From NCBI GenBank assembly GCA_027347125.1, contig DAIERC010000119.1, forward strand, positions 1-6,798: a stretch of 6,798 nt of DNA, written 5' to 3'. This document shows positions 1 to 6,562 of the stretch, one piece after another; position 1 is the first letter of the stretch, and each line of letters opens with the position of its first letter. Below the pieces are notes generated by a model. The model saw only the letters and a program-made list of their open reading frames with translations, made no database searches and had not been told where the DNA came from. Made by a program: the position numbers and the translations under genes. Source of the stretch: Ignavibacteriales bacterium. Its GTDB lineage: Bacteria > Bacteroidota > Ignavibacteria > Ignavibacteriales > Ignavibacteriaceae.

Positions 1-12
1 AAGAGTAATCAT
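1..12 (-). CDS. Start of the next gene of the ABC operon (partial), probably an ABC-2 permease
   Basis: Only the first four codons lie in the window, reading Met-Ile-Thr-Leu on the minus strand from position 12. The ATG shares its A with the TGA stop of the ATPase gene (TGATG), which is typical of translational coupling. An AAAAGG ribosome-binding site at 25-20 lies 7 bases upstream, inside the end of the ATPase gene. The start is therefore well supported, but the product is not visible. In known ABC-2 operons this position is usually taken by the integral membrane permease, so that identity is inference from context. Confidence 0.6.
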
Positions 13-932
13 CAGGATGCCTTTTGGGTTATATTTAGAAAATATTCCTCCAGCGATCTTGTAGGAATAACCGCACTAACGGCAATATTATTATCAACAA
101 GGTATTTGTTTAACACATGTATTTCTTCGGGTTTAAGAAGAAAGACAACTTTGCCGTTAATATTGCTCTCAAATTTATCAATCCACGCGGTGTTTGATAT
201 AAGGGTTTTTGTTTTTTCCCAGTCGTCAATCTCAAACGTTACTTTTAATTTATTTGCGTTTAAAAGTTCCTCAACCTTGCCTTCAACGCGCGCGGAACCC
301 TTATTAATTATTATCATTCTGTTAGCAACCAATTCAACTTCATAAAGTATATGCGAGGACAAAAAAATTGTTTTTTTCTCTTCCTTGGATAAATAGAGTA
401 TTAAATCTCTTATCTCTTTCATTCCCTGAGGGTCTAAGCCGGTAGTCGGTTCATCAAGAATAATAAGTTCGGGGTTATGCAATAACGCTTGCGCAAGTCC
501 TAATCTTTGTTTCATGCCATGAGAAAAAGTTTTTACTTTACTCTTATATCTTTTATCCAGTCCTACTAGTTCAAGCACTTCCATAATTTTTTTTGAAGAT
601 ATTTCTGCGCCGGATATTTTTGCAAGTATTTCAAGATTTTTATAGGCCGATAGATAACCGTAAAAATCCGGTTTTTCCACTATGGCACCTATCCGTTTAA
701 GTATATCCTTCCTGTGGTTTGCAAGAGAATTGCCAAATAATTTTATGTTGCCTTCCGAGGGTGAAATCAATGAAAGGAGCATTCTTATCGTAGTGCTTTT
801 ACCCGCGCCGTTAGGACCCAGAAAGCCGAATACATCGCCCCGGTAGACGCTAAAATTAAGGTTATCCACAGCTTTGAGTTCTTTAAACTGTTTCGAAAGA
901 TTTTCTACCTCAATAACTTTTTCGTTATCCAA
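12..932 (-). CDS. ABC-2 type transporter ATP-binding protein
   Basis: This is the ATPase subunit of an ABC exporter. It would hydrolyse ATP on the cytoplasmic face of the membrane and drive a separate permease. With the TTG at 932 as start it has 306 residues, the usual length for the family. Visible motifs: Walker A GPNGAGKST at 39-47, signature FSHGMKQ at 136-142, Walker B LIILDEP at 156-162, D-loop GLDP at 165-168 and switch histidine in SSHIL (H194). The position usually held by the Q-loop glutamine is a glutamate (E86 in VEKPDFYG), as in BcrA/LanF-like exporters. A C-terminal extension of about 90 residues follows, as is common in ABC-2 ATPases. The frame stays open to a TTG at 1007, but that codon has no ribosome-binding site and would add a hydrophobic, lysine-rich N-terminus. 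The TTG at 932 has AAAAAGG 8 bases upstream. The substrate cannot be told; antibiotic, peptide, lipid or Na+ export are all possible. Confidence 0.93.
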   Translation of the reverse strand: MDNEKVIEVENLSKQFKELKAVDNLNFSVYRGDVFGFLGPNGAGKSTTIRMLLSLISPSEGNIKLFGNSLANHRKDILKRIGAIVEKPDFYGYLSAYKNLEILAKISGAEISSKKIMEVLELVGLDKRYKSKVKTFSHGMKQRLGLAQALLHNPELIILDEPTTGLDPQGMKEIRDLILYLSKEEKKTIFLSSHILYEVELVANRMIIINKGSARVEGKVEELLNANKLKVTFEIDDWEKTKTLISNTAWIDKFESNINGKVVFLLKPEEIHVLNKYLVDNNIAVSAVIPTRSLEEYFLNITQKAS

Positions 933-978
933 GATAATTACCTTTTTGTGTTGAATGAAAAACTTCTTTAGCAAGTTA

Positions 979-1007
979 AAAATATTTTTTAAAAATGCTT
1001 GTCCCAA
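979..1007 (-). promoter_or_regulatory. Candidate sigma-70-type promoter of the ABC operon
   Basis: On the minus strand, TTGGGA (1007-1002) and TATTTT (984-979) are separated by exactly 17 bases; each hexamer matches the consensus at 4 of 6 positions. Transcription would begin near 972, leaving a leader of about 40 bases before the TTG start at 932. This agrees with the shorter gene model, because the longer one would place its start codon inside the -35 element. The region is AT-rich, so chance matches are likely and this is only a candidate. Confidence 0.3.
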
Positions 1008-1394
1008 ATTACAGATTAATAATTTTCATTCATATATATTTTTACGAAGGTATTTAAAAACTACATAAACGGCGGATAATAACCGGTAAAATTTTCCTTC
1101 TGTAAGTAAAAATTTCCATTCATGAGTTCAATTGATGTAGAAATATTTAAACGAGAAAATCAAGACTTTATAATTATTTTTTTTAAAGCAAAATTTAATT
1201 TGGTTTTTAAAATATTTATTCCAAACTTTGTTCGAAAATTTAGACGGGCAAAGAATAAAAAATTTTTCTTGTTTTGATTTTGTTCTTTTTTGTTTAGATT
1301 GAATTACCACTTTGTCAAAATCAGTTTAATAATTTTTCGAAGAATGAAAAAAGATTTTTTACCGCAAAATCACTTCAATAATTTTTACTTTAGG

Positions 1395-1422
1395 TTAAGA
1401 TTATATTTTAAAATTAAGATTA
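1395..1422 (+). repeat. Tandem 9-base direct repeat around a possible nrdJ -10 element
   Basis: TTAAGATTA occurs at 1395-1403 and again at 1414-1422, a spacing of 19 bases start to start. Between and overlapping them is TATATT (1402-1407), which matches a -10 hexamer at 5 of 6 positions and would give a leader of about 35-40 bases for nrdJ. No good -35 hexamer lies 16-18 bases upstream of it. The repeat could be a binding site for a regulator acting at the promoter, but in sequence this AT-rich it may be chance. Confidence 0.25.
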
Positions 1423-1434
1423 AAACTTCATGTG

Positions 1435-1441
1435 AAGGGAG
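1435..1441 (+). promoter_or_regulatory. Ribosome-binding site of nrdJ
   Basis: AAGGGAG lies 9 bases before the ATG at 1451. It fixes the start, which also coincides with the conserved family N-terminus. A perfect TATAAT at 1443-1448 lies between this site and the ATG; it is too close to the start codon to serve as the gene's promoter. Confidence 0.75.
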
Positions 1442-1450
1442 CTATAATTA

Positions 1451-4400
1451 ATGCAAATAAAAAGATATTTCACCGAGGCAAGTAATGATCCTTTTTCGGC
1501 GATAGAGTTTGTTAAACGCATATCGGAAATTAAAAACCCCGACGGTTCTATCGTATTTAGGATGGAAGATGTTACTGTTCCGGCTGATTGGTCTCAGGTT
1601 GCAACAGATATTATTGCACAAAAATATTTTAGAAAAGCAGGCGTTCCAAAACTTCTGAAAAGAGCAAAAGAAGAAGGCGTGCCTAAATGGCTCCAACCTT
1701 CCGTTGCAGATACGGAAAGACTGAATCAGCTTCCGGAAAAAGAAAGATATACCTCCGAAACGGATGCAAAGCAGGTCTTTCACAGATTAGCGGGATGCTG
1801 GACCTACTGGGGATGGAAGGCGAATTACTTTAACACCGAAGATGATGCAAAAGTTTTTTATGACGAATTAATTTATATGCTTGCACATCAAATGACTGCG
1901 CCTAACAGCCCGCAATGGTTCAACACCGGCTTACACTGGGCTTACGGAATTACAGGGCCTTCACAGGGACAGTATTATGTTGATTATCAAACCGGAGAAC
2001 TTACGGCTTCCGCAGATGCATACACGCATCCCCAGCCGCATGCATGCTTCATTCAGTCCGTTAACGATGATCTTGTTAACGAAGGCGGAATTATGGATTT
2101 ATGGGTTCGCGAAGCAAGGCTGTTTAAATACGGCTCCGGAACCGGCTCCAACTTTTCCGAAATTAGAGGCGCAAACGAACCGTTAAGCGGAGGCGGAAAA
2201 TCTTCCGGGTTAATGTCGTTCCTTAAAATCGGCGATCGTTCTGCGGGCGCTATAAAATCCGGCGGTACAACAAGACGAGCGGCCAAAATGGTTACTCTCG
2301 ATCTTGATCATCCCGATATCGAAGAGTACATCAACTGGAAGGTTGTTGAAGAGCAGAAGGTAGCCGCGCTGGTTACGGGCTCTAAGCTTTGCAATGTTCA
2401 TCTTAATGCCATTATGAAGGCATGCTACGATGAACATCCTGAAAACGACAGGTTCAACAAAAATTTAAATAAAAAATTACAACATGCCGTAATCGAAGCA
2501 CGAAAAGCACAGATACCAAACAATTATATCGAAAGGGTAATTCAACTTGCAAAACTCGGTTTCAAGTCGATAGAATTTCCGGTTTACGATGTTGACTGGA
2601 ATTCGGATGCTTACGCCACGGTTGCAGGGCAAAACTCAAATAATTCAATTAGAGTAACAAATGATTTCATGAATGCCGTTATAAACGACGGAGACTGGAA
2701 TCTTTATTGGAGAATTGAGAAGAAAAAAGCAAAGGCTGAAAAGAGAGAACCGAAAGCCTGCAAAACTTTAAAGGCAAGAGAACTTTGGGATGAAATATCT
2801 TTCGCGGCATGGTCTTCCGCCGATCCCGGTATACAATACCATACTACAATTAACGAATGGCATACATGCCCTTCAGACGGCGAAATAAAGGCTTCAAACC
2901 CGTGTAGCGAATATATGTTTCTGGATGATACCGCATGCAATCTGGCTTCAATAAATGTGGTAAAATTTCACGATACGAAAAAACAAAAATTTAACATTGA
3001 AGCCTACAGGCATACAACTAAGCTGTGGACAATTGTTCTTGAAATCAGCGTTCTGATGGCTCAATTTCCAAGTAAAGAAATTGCGCAGCTAAGTTACAAT
3101 TTCAGAACTCTCGGATTAGGTTATGCAAACCTTGGTTCACTTCTTATGCAGCAAGGCATTCCGTATGACAGCAATGAAGCTTTTGCAATATGTGGTGCCT
3201 TAACTGCCATAATGCACATGACCGCTTACGCTACTTCCGCCGAGATGGCTAAAGAGCTTGGAACTTTCCCCAAATACGATAAGAATAAAGAAAGTATGCT
3301 ACACGTTATTCGTAACCACAGAAGAGCGGCCTACAACGTGCCTCATGAAGAATATGAAGATTTATCTATTTACCCGGTTGGAATCGATCCGAAATTCTGT
3401 CCTTCGGACTTGCTTAAAGCGGCAAGAGAAGATGCCGATAAGGCTTTGGAACTTGGCACTCAATACGGTTACCGCAACGCTCAGGTAACTGTTATTGCTC
3501 CTACCGGTACAATCGGATTAGTAATGGATTGCGATACGACTGGAGTAGAACCGGATTTTGCTTTGGTTAAATTTAAGAAACTTGCCGGTGGCGGTTATTT
3601 TAAAATTATCAATCAATCAATTCCTCCGGCGCTTGAACGATTAGGTTACAACAAAGACCAGATTAATGAAATTGTAAAATACGCAAAAGGTTCCGGAACA
3701 CTTGAAGGGTGCCCGTACATTAATCGCGAATCTTTAAAAGCGAAAGGCTTTACCGATACAATTCTAAGTAAGATAGACAGCACTTTACCTTCGGTCTTTG
3801 AGCTCGGATTTGCATTTAACAAGTTTACGCTGGGTGCTGATTTTTTAGTTAAGAAACTCGGCATAAGCGAAGAAGATGTAAATTCGTTTGACTTTAACCT
3901 TCTTTCAGCTCTAGGATTTTCAAAACAAGAAATTGCCACTGCAAATGATTATGTTTGCGGAACAATGACTGTTGAAGGCGCTCCTTATTTAAAACACGAA
4001 CATTATCCTATTTTTGACTGTGCAAATAAATGCGGTAAAAAAGGCACCAGGTTCATTCGTCCAATCGCACATATAAAAATGATGGCAGCCGCGCAGCCTT
4101 TTATTTCGGGTGCAATTTCAAAAACAATTAATCTTCCAAACCAGGCCTCGGTTGAAGACATCAAAGAGGCTTACATGGAATCATGGAAGTTAGGTGTTAA
4201 AGCCAATGCTTTATACCGCGACGGCTCAAAACTTTCTCAGCCTCTTAATTCCGTAAGCGATGAAGATATTGAAGCAATACTGGAAGAAAAAGAAAATAAC
4301 GATATTGTTAAAGTTGCCGAAAGAATTATACATCGTTATATAGCCAAGAGAAGAAGGCTGCCGGATAGAAGAACAGGCTATACACAGAAAGCCAAAATAA

Positions 4401-5038
4401 ACGGACAATCAGTTTATATAAGAACGGGCGAGTATGAAAACGGTCAGTTAGGCGAAATATTTATAGACATGCACCGCGAAGGCGCCGCATTTAGAAGCTT
4501 GCTTAACTGTTTCGCAATTTCTATTTCGCTGGGTCTTCAGCATGGTGTTCCGCTTGAAGAATTTGTAGACGCTTTTGTATTTACAAGGTTCGAGCCGAGC
4601 GGTATAGTTTCCGGAAACGATAAAATTAAAATGTCAACTTCCGTTATTGATTATATCTTCAGAGAATTGGCTGTTACTTACCTCGGAAGAAACGACCTGG
4701 CGCATGTTGAGCCGGATGAATCAAGATCTAAAGTTTCTCCCGGTATTGTTAAGAAATTTATAGAACCGGAATTTGTAAGCGAAGAGGTTGTTAGCGAAAG
4801 AGTTGTTGAACTTGATAAAGGAAAAGTAAACTCTTACAATTATTCACTTTCGTCTAGCGAAGCAAAATATGAAAAACAGACTAACACTCAAAAATCGTCT
4901 ATGCAAACAAAAGTTAGACAGGCAATTGAGAAAGGCTATACCGGCGATATATGTACCGAATGCCAGAGTTTAACAATGGTTAGAAACGGCACTTGCTTAA
5001 AATGTATGACATGCGGCGCTACTTCGGGTTGCAGTTAA
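1451..5038 (+). CDS. nrdJ: Vitamin B12-dependent (class II) ribonucleotide reductase
   Basis: This cytoplasmic enzyme reduces ribonucleotides to deoxyribonucleotides using a thiyl radical generated from adenosylcobalamin, so it needs neither oxygen nor a separate radical subunit. The 1195-residue length and the N-terminus (MQIKRYFTEASNDPF) match the long NrdJ subfamily also found in alphaproteobacteria. The radical cysteine is C485 in NPCSE (483-487, with N483 and E487). The probable active-site disulfide pair is C199 (HACF) and C496 (ACNLAS). The 11-residue spacing of C485 and C496 matches the Thermotoga enzyme, whereas C199 is about 100 residues further from C485, indicating a family insertion with a Lys-rich stretch near 423-440. 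PTGTIG is at 684-689, and LYRDGSKLSQP (921-931) closes the catalytic barrel. A TSCPD domain spans about 965-1090, followed by a polar linker and a tail with six cysteines (1168, 1171, 1182, 1185, 1188, 1194). No intein, frameshift or N-terminal ATP-cone is seen. The gene is monocistronic, between its own ribosome-binding site and a terminator. Confidence 0.97.
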   Translation: MQIKRYFTEASNDPFSAIEFVKRISEIKNPDGSIVFRMEDVTVPADWSQVATDIIAQKYFRKAGVPKLLKRAKEEGVPKWLQPSVADTERLNQLPEKERYTSETDAKQVFHRLAGCWTYWGWKANYFNTEDDAKVFYDELIYMLAHQMTAPNSPQWFNTGLHWAYGITGPSQGQYYVDYQTGELTASADAYTHPQPHACFIQSVNDDLVNEGGIMDLWVREARLFKYGSGTGSNFSEIRGANEPLSGGGKSSGLMSFLKIGDRSAGAIKSGGTTRRAAKMVTLDLDHPDIEEYINWKVVEEQKVAALVTGSKLCNVHLNAIMKACYDEHPENDRFNKNLNKKLQHAVIEARKAQIPNNYIERVIQLAKLGFKSIEFPVYDVDWNSDAYATVAGQNSNNSIRVTNDFMNAVINDGDWNLYWRIEKKKAKAEKREPKACKTLKARELWDEISFAAWSSADPGIQYHTTINEWHTCPSDGEIKASNPCSEYMFLDDTACNLASINVVKFHDTKKQKFNIEAYRHTTKLWTIVLEISVLMAQFPSKEIAQLSYNFRTLGLGYANLGSLLMQQGIPYDSNEAFAICGALTAIMHMTAYATSAEMAKELGTFPKYDKNKESMLHVIRNHRRAAYNVPHEEYEDLSIYPVGIDPKFCPSDLLKAAREDADKALELGTQYGYRNAQVTVIAPTGTIGLVMDCDTTGVEPDFALVKFKKLAGGGYFKIINQSIPPALERLGYNKDQINEIVKYAKGSGTLEGCPYINRESLKAKGFTDTILSKIDSTLPSVFELGFAFNKFTLGADFLVKKLGISEEDVNSFDFNLLSALGFSKQEIATANDYVCGTMTVEGAPYLKHEHYPIFDCANKCGKKGTRFIRPIAHIKMMAAAQPFISGAISKTINLPNQASVEDIKEAYMESWKLGVKANALYRDGSKLSQPLNSVSDEDIEAILEEKENNDIVKVAERIIHRYIAKRRRLPDRRTGYTQKAKINGQSVYIRTGEYENGQLGEIFIDMHREGAAFRSLLNCFAISISLGLQHGVPLEEFVDAFVFTRFEPSGIVSGNDKIKMSTSVIDYIFRELAVTYLGRNDLAHVEPDESRSKVSPGIVKKFIEPEFVSEEVVSERVVELDKGKVNSYNYSLSSSEAKYEKQTNTQKSSMQTKVRQAIEKGYTGDICTECQSLTMVRNGTCLKCMTCGATSGCS

Positions 5039-5062
5039 CAAAAGATTCTTTCCCTTTTTTTT

Positions 5063-5098
5063 AAAAGCCGCTAAAAAAAGAGCGGCTTTTTTTTAATC
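5063..5098 (+). terminator. Rho-independent terminator of nrdJ, between convergent genes
   Basis: A perfect 10-base-pair stem (AAAAGCCGCT at 5063-5072 with AGCGGCTTTT at 5081-5090) encloses an 8-base A-rich loop and runs into eight T residues (5087-5094). It starts 24 bases after the nrdJ stop. On the minus strand the same stem is followed by only four T residues, so it may also terminate the convergent rhodanese gene, which stops at 5099, though less strongly. Confidence 0.9.
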
Positions 5099-5629
5099 TT
5101 ATTTTTCTACCGGCAGTCCTTTATTAACCCAATCTTTGGTAAAATTGTTGGGTAAAAACAAAAGTTTCAAATTATCGAATCCCATTTTTTTTAGCGTAGT
5201 AAATGCAGGATGAATGTTAGGACAATCTGCCCAGCCGCAGCAACCACAGTAGATTACGACCTCTTTACTATGGGGAATTTTTTTTACTTCCGACTTTAAC
5301 TTTTTGATCCCTTCTTCTCTCGAAGCAGGCCCCGAATAAATAGCTCCTTTTATATGCCCCTGATTGTATAGCACTCCAAAACCTACTTGCAAAACAACCG
5401 GTTTATTTTTGCTGTTCAATTCTTTTTCCAATTCATCGGGAGTAATAATATTTTTCACGGTCCATGGGTCACCGGGATCCACGCTCTTATTAATTTCATT
5501 AACCTGCTGGGTAACAGATTTGAGATCCTTTAATGAACTAAGCTGGGCATAAATTATATTTGTAAATAGAGCGCCTATAAATAAAGCCGTAAAAAAAGAG
5601 CAGTAAACAAAATTAAATCTCTTTTGCAT
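5099..5629 (-). CDS. Exported rhodanese-like domain protein with a cysteine-rich active loop
   Basis: The product has 176 residues from the ATG at 5629, which has AAGGA 6 bases upstream; the frame extends to a TTG at 5656, but that start has no support. The N-terminus is a signal peptide: basic MQKR, a hydrophobic stretch to about residue 26, then a likely signal peptidase I site after IYA (A28|Q29). The mature protein should be periplasmic. The rhodanese-like domain covers about residues 62-176: ITPDELEKEL, the strand PVVLQVGF, HIKGAIY, and the active-site strand VVIYC leading into C128-G-C130-C131-G-W-A-D-C136-P-N. Standard rhodaneses carry sulfur as a persulfide on the first loop cysteine. 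Here three further cysteines follow within eight residues and the usual loop arginine or lysine is missing. Sulfur transfer, a thiol-disulfide role or metal binding are all possible; the substrate is unknown. It lies alone between two gaps and converges on nrdJ. Confidence 0.85.
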   Translation of the reverse strand: MQKRFNFVYCSFFTALFIGALFTNIIYAQLSSLKDLKSVTQQVNEINKSVDPGDPWTVKNIITPDELEKELNSKNKPVVLQVGFGVLYNQGHIKGAIYSGPASREEGIKKLKSEVKKIPHSKEVVIYCGCCGWADCPNIHPAFTTLKKMGFDNLKLLFLPNNFTKDWVNKGLPVEK

Positions 5630-5810
5630 AACAATTCCTTGACAATAAGTTAACAATATTTATTTTAAACTTATATTATCAGCTCTATAGATACAATCCA
5701 AGACAATCACCCTTATACGCTTTTTGAGGAGTATCACTTTAGCAAGAAGAAGCGAAGCGTTAATGAAATGATTAAACTATATAGAAATGAAAGTGTGTGA
5801 AGTAAAAAAT
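5630..5810. other. Intergenic gap between the C40 peptidase and rhodanese genes
   Basis: This 181-base gap carries the rhodanese ribosome-binding site and promoter candidate at its left end. No convincing terminator for the C40 gene is visible just after its stop at 5811. On the plus strand a 43-codon frame without stops (5669-5797, TGA at 5798-5800) has a fairly protein-like second half, ending near KLYRNESV. Its only ATG is at 5768, so it could encode at most 10 residues. It may be the relic of a lost gene or chance. An imperfect stem (5718-5725 with 5747-5754, 21-base loop, one G-T pair) has no T run. Confidence 0.5.
5673..5701 (-). promoter_or_regulatory. Candidate promoter of the rhodanese gene
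   Basis: On the minus strand TTGGAT (5701-5696) and TAATAT (5678-5673) are 17 bases apart, matching the consensus at 3 and 4 of 6 positions. Transcription would start near 5666, about 37 bases before the ATG. The gap of 181 bases to the upstream gene also favours a separate promoter. The -35 match is weak, and a Bacteroidota-type sigma factor may prefer other elements. Confidence 0.3.
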
Positions 5811-6557
5811 TTAATTATTGCCCGAAATTTTTTCTACACCGACTAAATTTTTGATCCTTCGGCCACCCATATATCGTTTTGAATAATAAGCATCGTCCAG
5901 GGACGAAACAATTACTCCAAATTTGGTACTGGCATGAGCAAACAAATGATCACCGATATAGATGCCGACGTGCCCCGGTTTTACTCTTCTGCGAGTGTTA
6001 AAAAAGATCAAATCGCCAAATTCCAGATCATCTTTACTGTGGATTTCTTCGCCCTCATGATATTGCTGACTGGCGCTGCGTTCAAGAGATATATCCAAAG
6101 CACTATTGAAAACAGTTTGAGTAAATGCGGAACAATCAATTCCATTTTTCGAATTACCGCCGTATTTATAGGGTGTGTTAAGGTATTTGATTATTTCCAT
6201 CAAAATTTTTTCCCTGTCGTCGCTTACATCGGCATTAACATTTTTACCGGCAGTAGATGTGCTGTATTTTTTCAATACTTCCGCAATATCTATTTTTTTT
6301 GTTTGTGCCGGAATATCGTCGGGGTCAGAGTCTGCCGAGTCCGAATCAACATCCACCGTATCTAAATCCTGAGTCTGTATAACTTCCGGTGGGGTTTCTT
6401 TTTTTGTTGCGAATCTTACACTTTGATTATTTTCTTTTTGATCTTCTTTGTTGGTGTTGTATCGGATAGAGTTTGAAGAAGCAGCACAGCCGGAATAAAG
6501 AAATATTCCGGTTACGCATATTAGCAATAGCATTATGAATCTGTTCGGTTTATGCAT
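5811..6557 (-). CDS. C40-family (NlpC/P60) peptidase lipoprotein
   Basis: This is a probable cell-wall hydrolase of 248 residues. NlpC/P60 enzymes cleave peptide bonds in the stem peptides of peptidoglycan, usually next to D-glutamate or diaminopimelate. The N-terminus is a lipoprotein signal: basic residues, hydrophobic segment 7-20, then YSGC with lipidated C24; the tyrosine at -3 is unusual. A disordered, Ser/Asp-rich linker follows, most acidic at 64-81, and probably lets the domain reach the wall from its membrane anchor. The catalytic domain covers about 115-240: PYKYGG (129-134), catalytic C142 in GIDCSAF, H196 in GHVGIYIG and third polar residue H208 in FAHAS. All three catalytic positions are present, so it should be active. 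The ATG at 6557 lies 5 bases after the sigma factor stop and has no clear Shine-Dalgarno sequence, so translation may depend on coupling. Confidence 0.92.
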   Translation of the reverse strand: MHKPNRFIMLLLICVTGIFLYSGCAASSNSIRYNTNKEDQKENNQSVRFATKKETPPEVIQTQDLDTVDVDSDSADSDPDDIPAQTKKIDIAEVLKKYSTSTAGKNVNADVSDDREKILMEIIKYLNTPYKYGGNSKNGIDCSAFTQTVFNSALDISLERSASQQYHEGEEIHSKDDLEFGDLIFFNTRRRVKPGHVGIYIGDHLFAHASTKFGVIVSSLDDAYYSKRYMGGRRIKNLVGVEKISGNN

Positions 6558-6562
6558 TCGTT

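Larger units (their letters stand above)
1008..1450. other. AT-rich divergent intergenic region
   Basis: This stretch of about 440 bases separates the divergent ABC operon and nrdJ. It is dominated by long A and T runs and by near-repeats of the AATAATTTT type (near 1018, 1328 and 1378). A 13-base element occurs at 1021-1033 and again at 1111-1123 with one mismatch (AATTTYCATTCAT). The only open frame of note (1128-1310, minus) begins at a GTG without a ribosome-binding site and encodes a Lys/Phe/Asn-rich product, so I do not call it a gene. I see no tRNA-like structure, no cobalamin riboswitch core and no NrdR box. It most likely carries only promoters and leader sequence. Confidence 0.6.

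Noticed and set aside
1128..1310. 60-codon open frame on the minus strand in the AT-rich spacer
   Set aside because: It starts at GTG without a ribosome-binding site, the product is a Lys/Phe/Asn-rich low-complexity string, and long open frames are easily formed by the A and T runs here.
1313..1318. Perfect minus-strand TTGACA as a -35 element
   Set aside because: The sequence 16-18 bases downstream offers only TAAACA or worse as a -10, and it lies more than 300 bases from the ABC start.
1443..1448. Perfect TATAAT just before the nrdJ start
   Set aside because: Transcription from it would begin inside the coding region; the ribosome-binding site just upstream shows that the mRNA starts earlier.
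1008..1450. Cobalamin riboswitch upstream of the B12-dependent reductase
   Set aside because: No B12-box-like GCCACTG core or GC-rich stems are visible; the region is nearly all A and T.
1448..1783. 111-codon minus-strand open frame inside nrdJ
   Set aside because: It overlaps the conserved N-terminal coding region of nrdJ on the other strand and is rich in Cys/Phe/Arg, as expected of an antisense shadow.
1451..5038. Intein inside the reductase, suggested by its large size
   Set aside because: About 1200 residues is normal for this NrdJ subfamily, and no intein splice-junction blocks are seen at the active-site motifs.
5718..5754. Hairpin as a terminator for the C40 peptidase gene
   Set aside because: The 8-base stem contains a G-T pair that becomes an A-C mismatch on the relevant strand, the loop is 21 bases and no T run follows.
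5735..5795. CACTTT/AAAGTG inverted repeat as transposon ends
   Set aside because: It is only 6 bases long with 49 bases between the copies, with no flanking duplication and no transposase sequence.
5934..6365. 143-codon plus-strand open frame opposite the C40 peptidase gene
   Set aside because: It is antisense to a gene with a complete lipoprotein signal and catalytic triad; its own translation has no recognisable domain.
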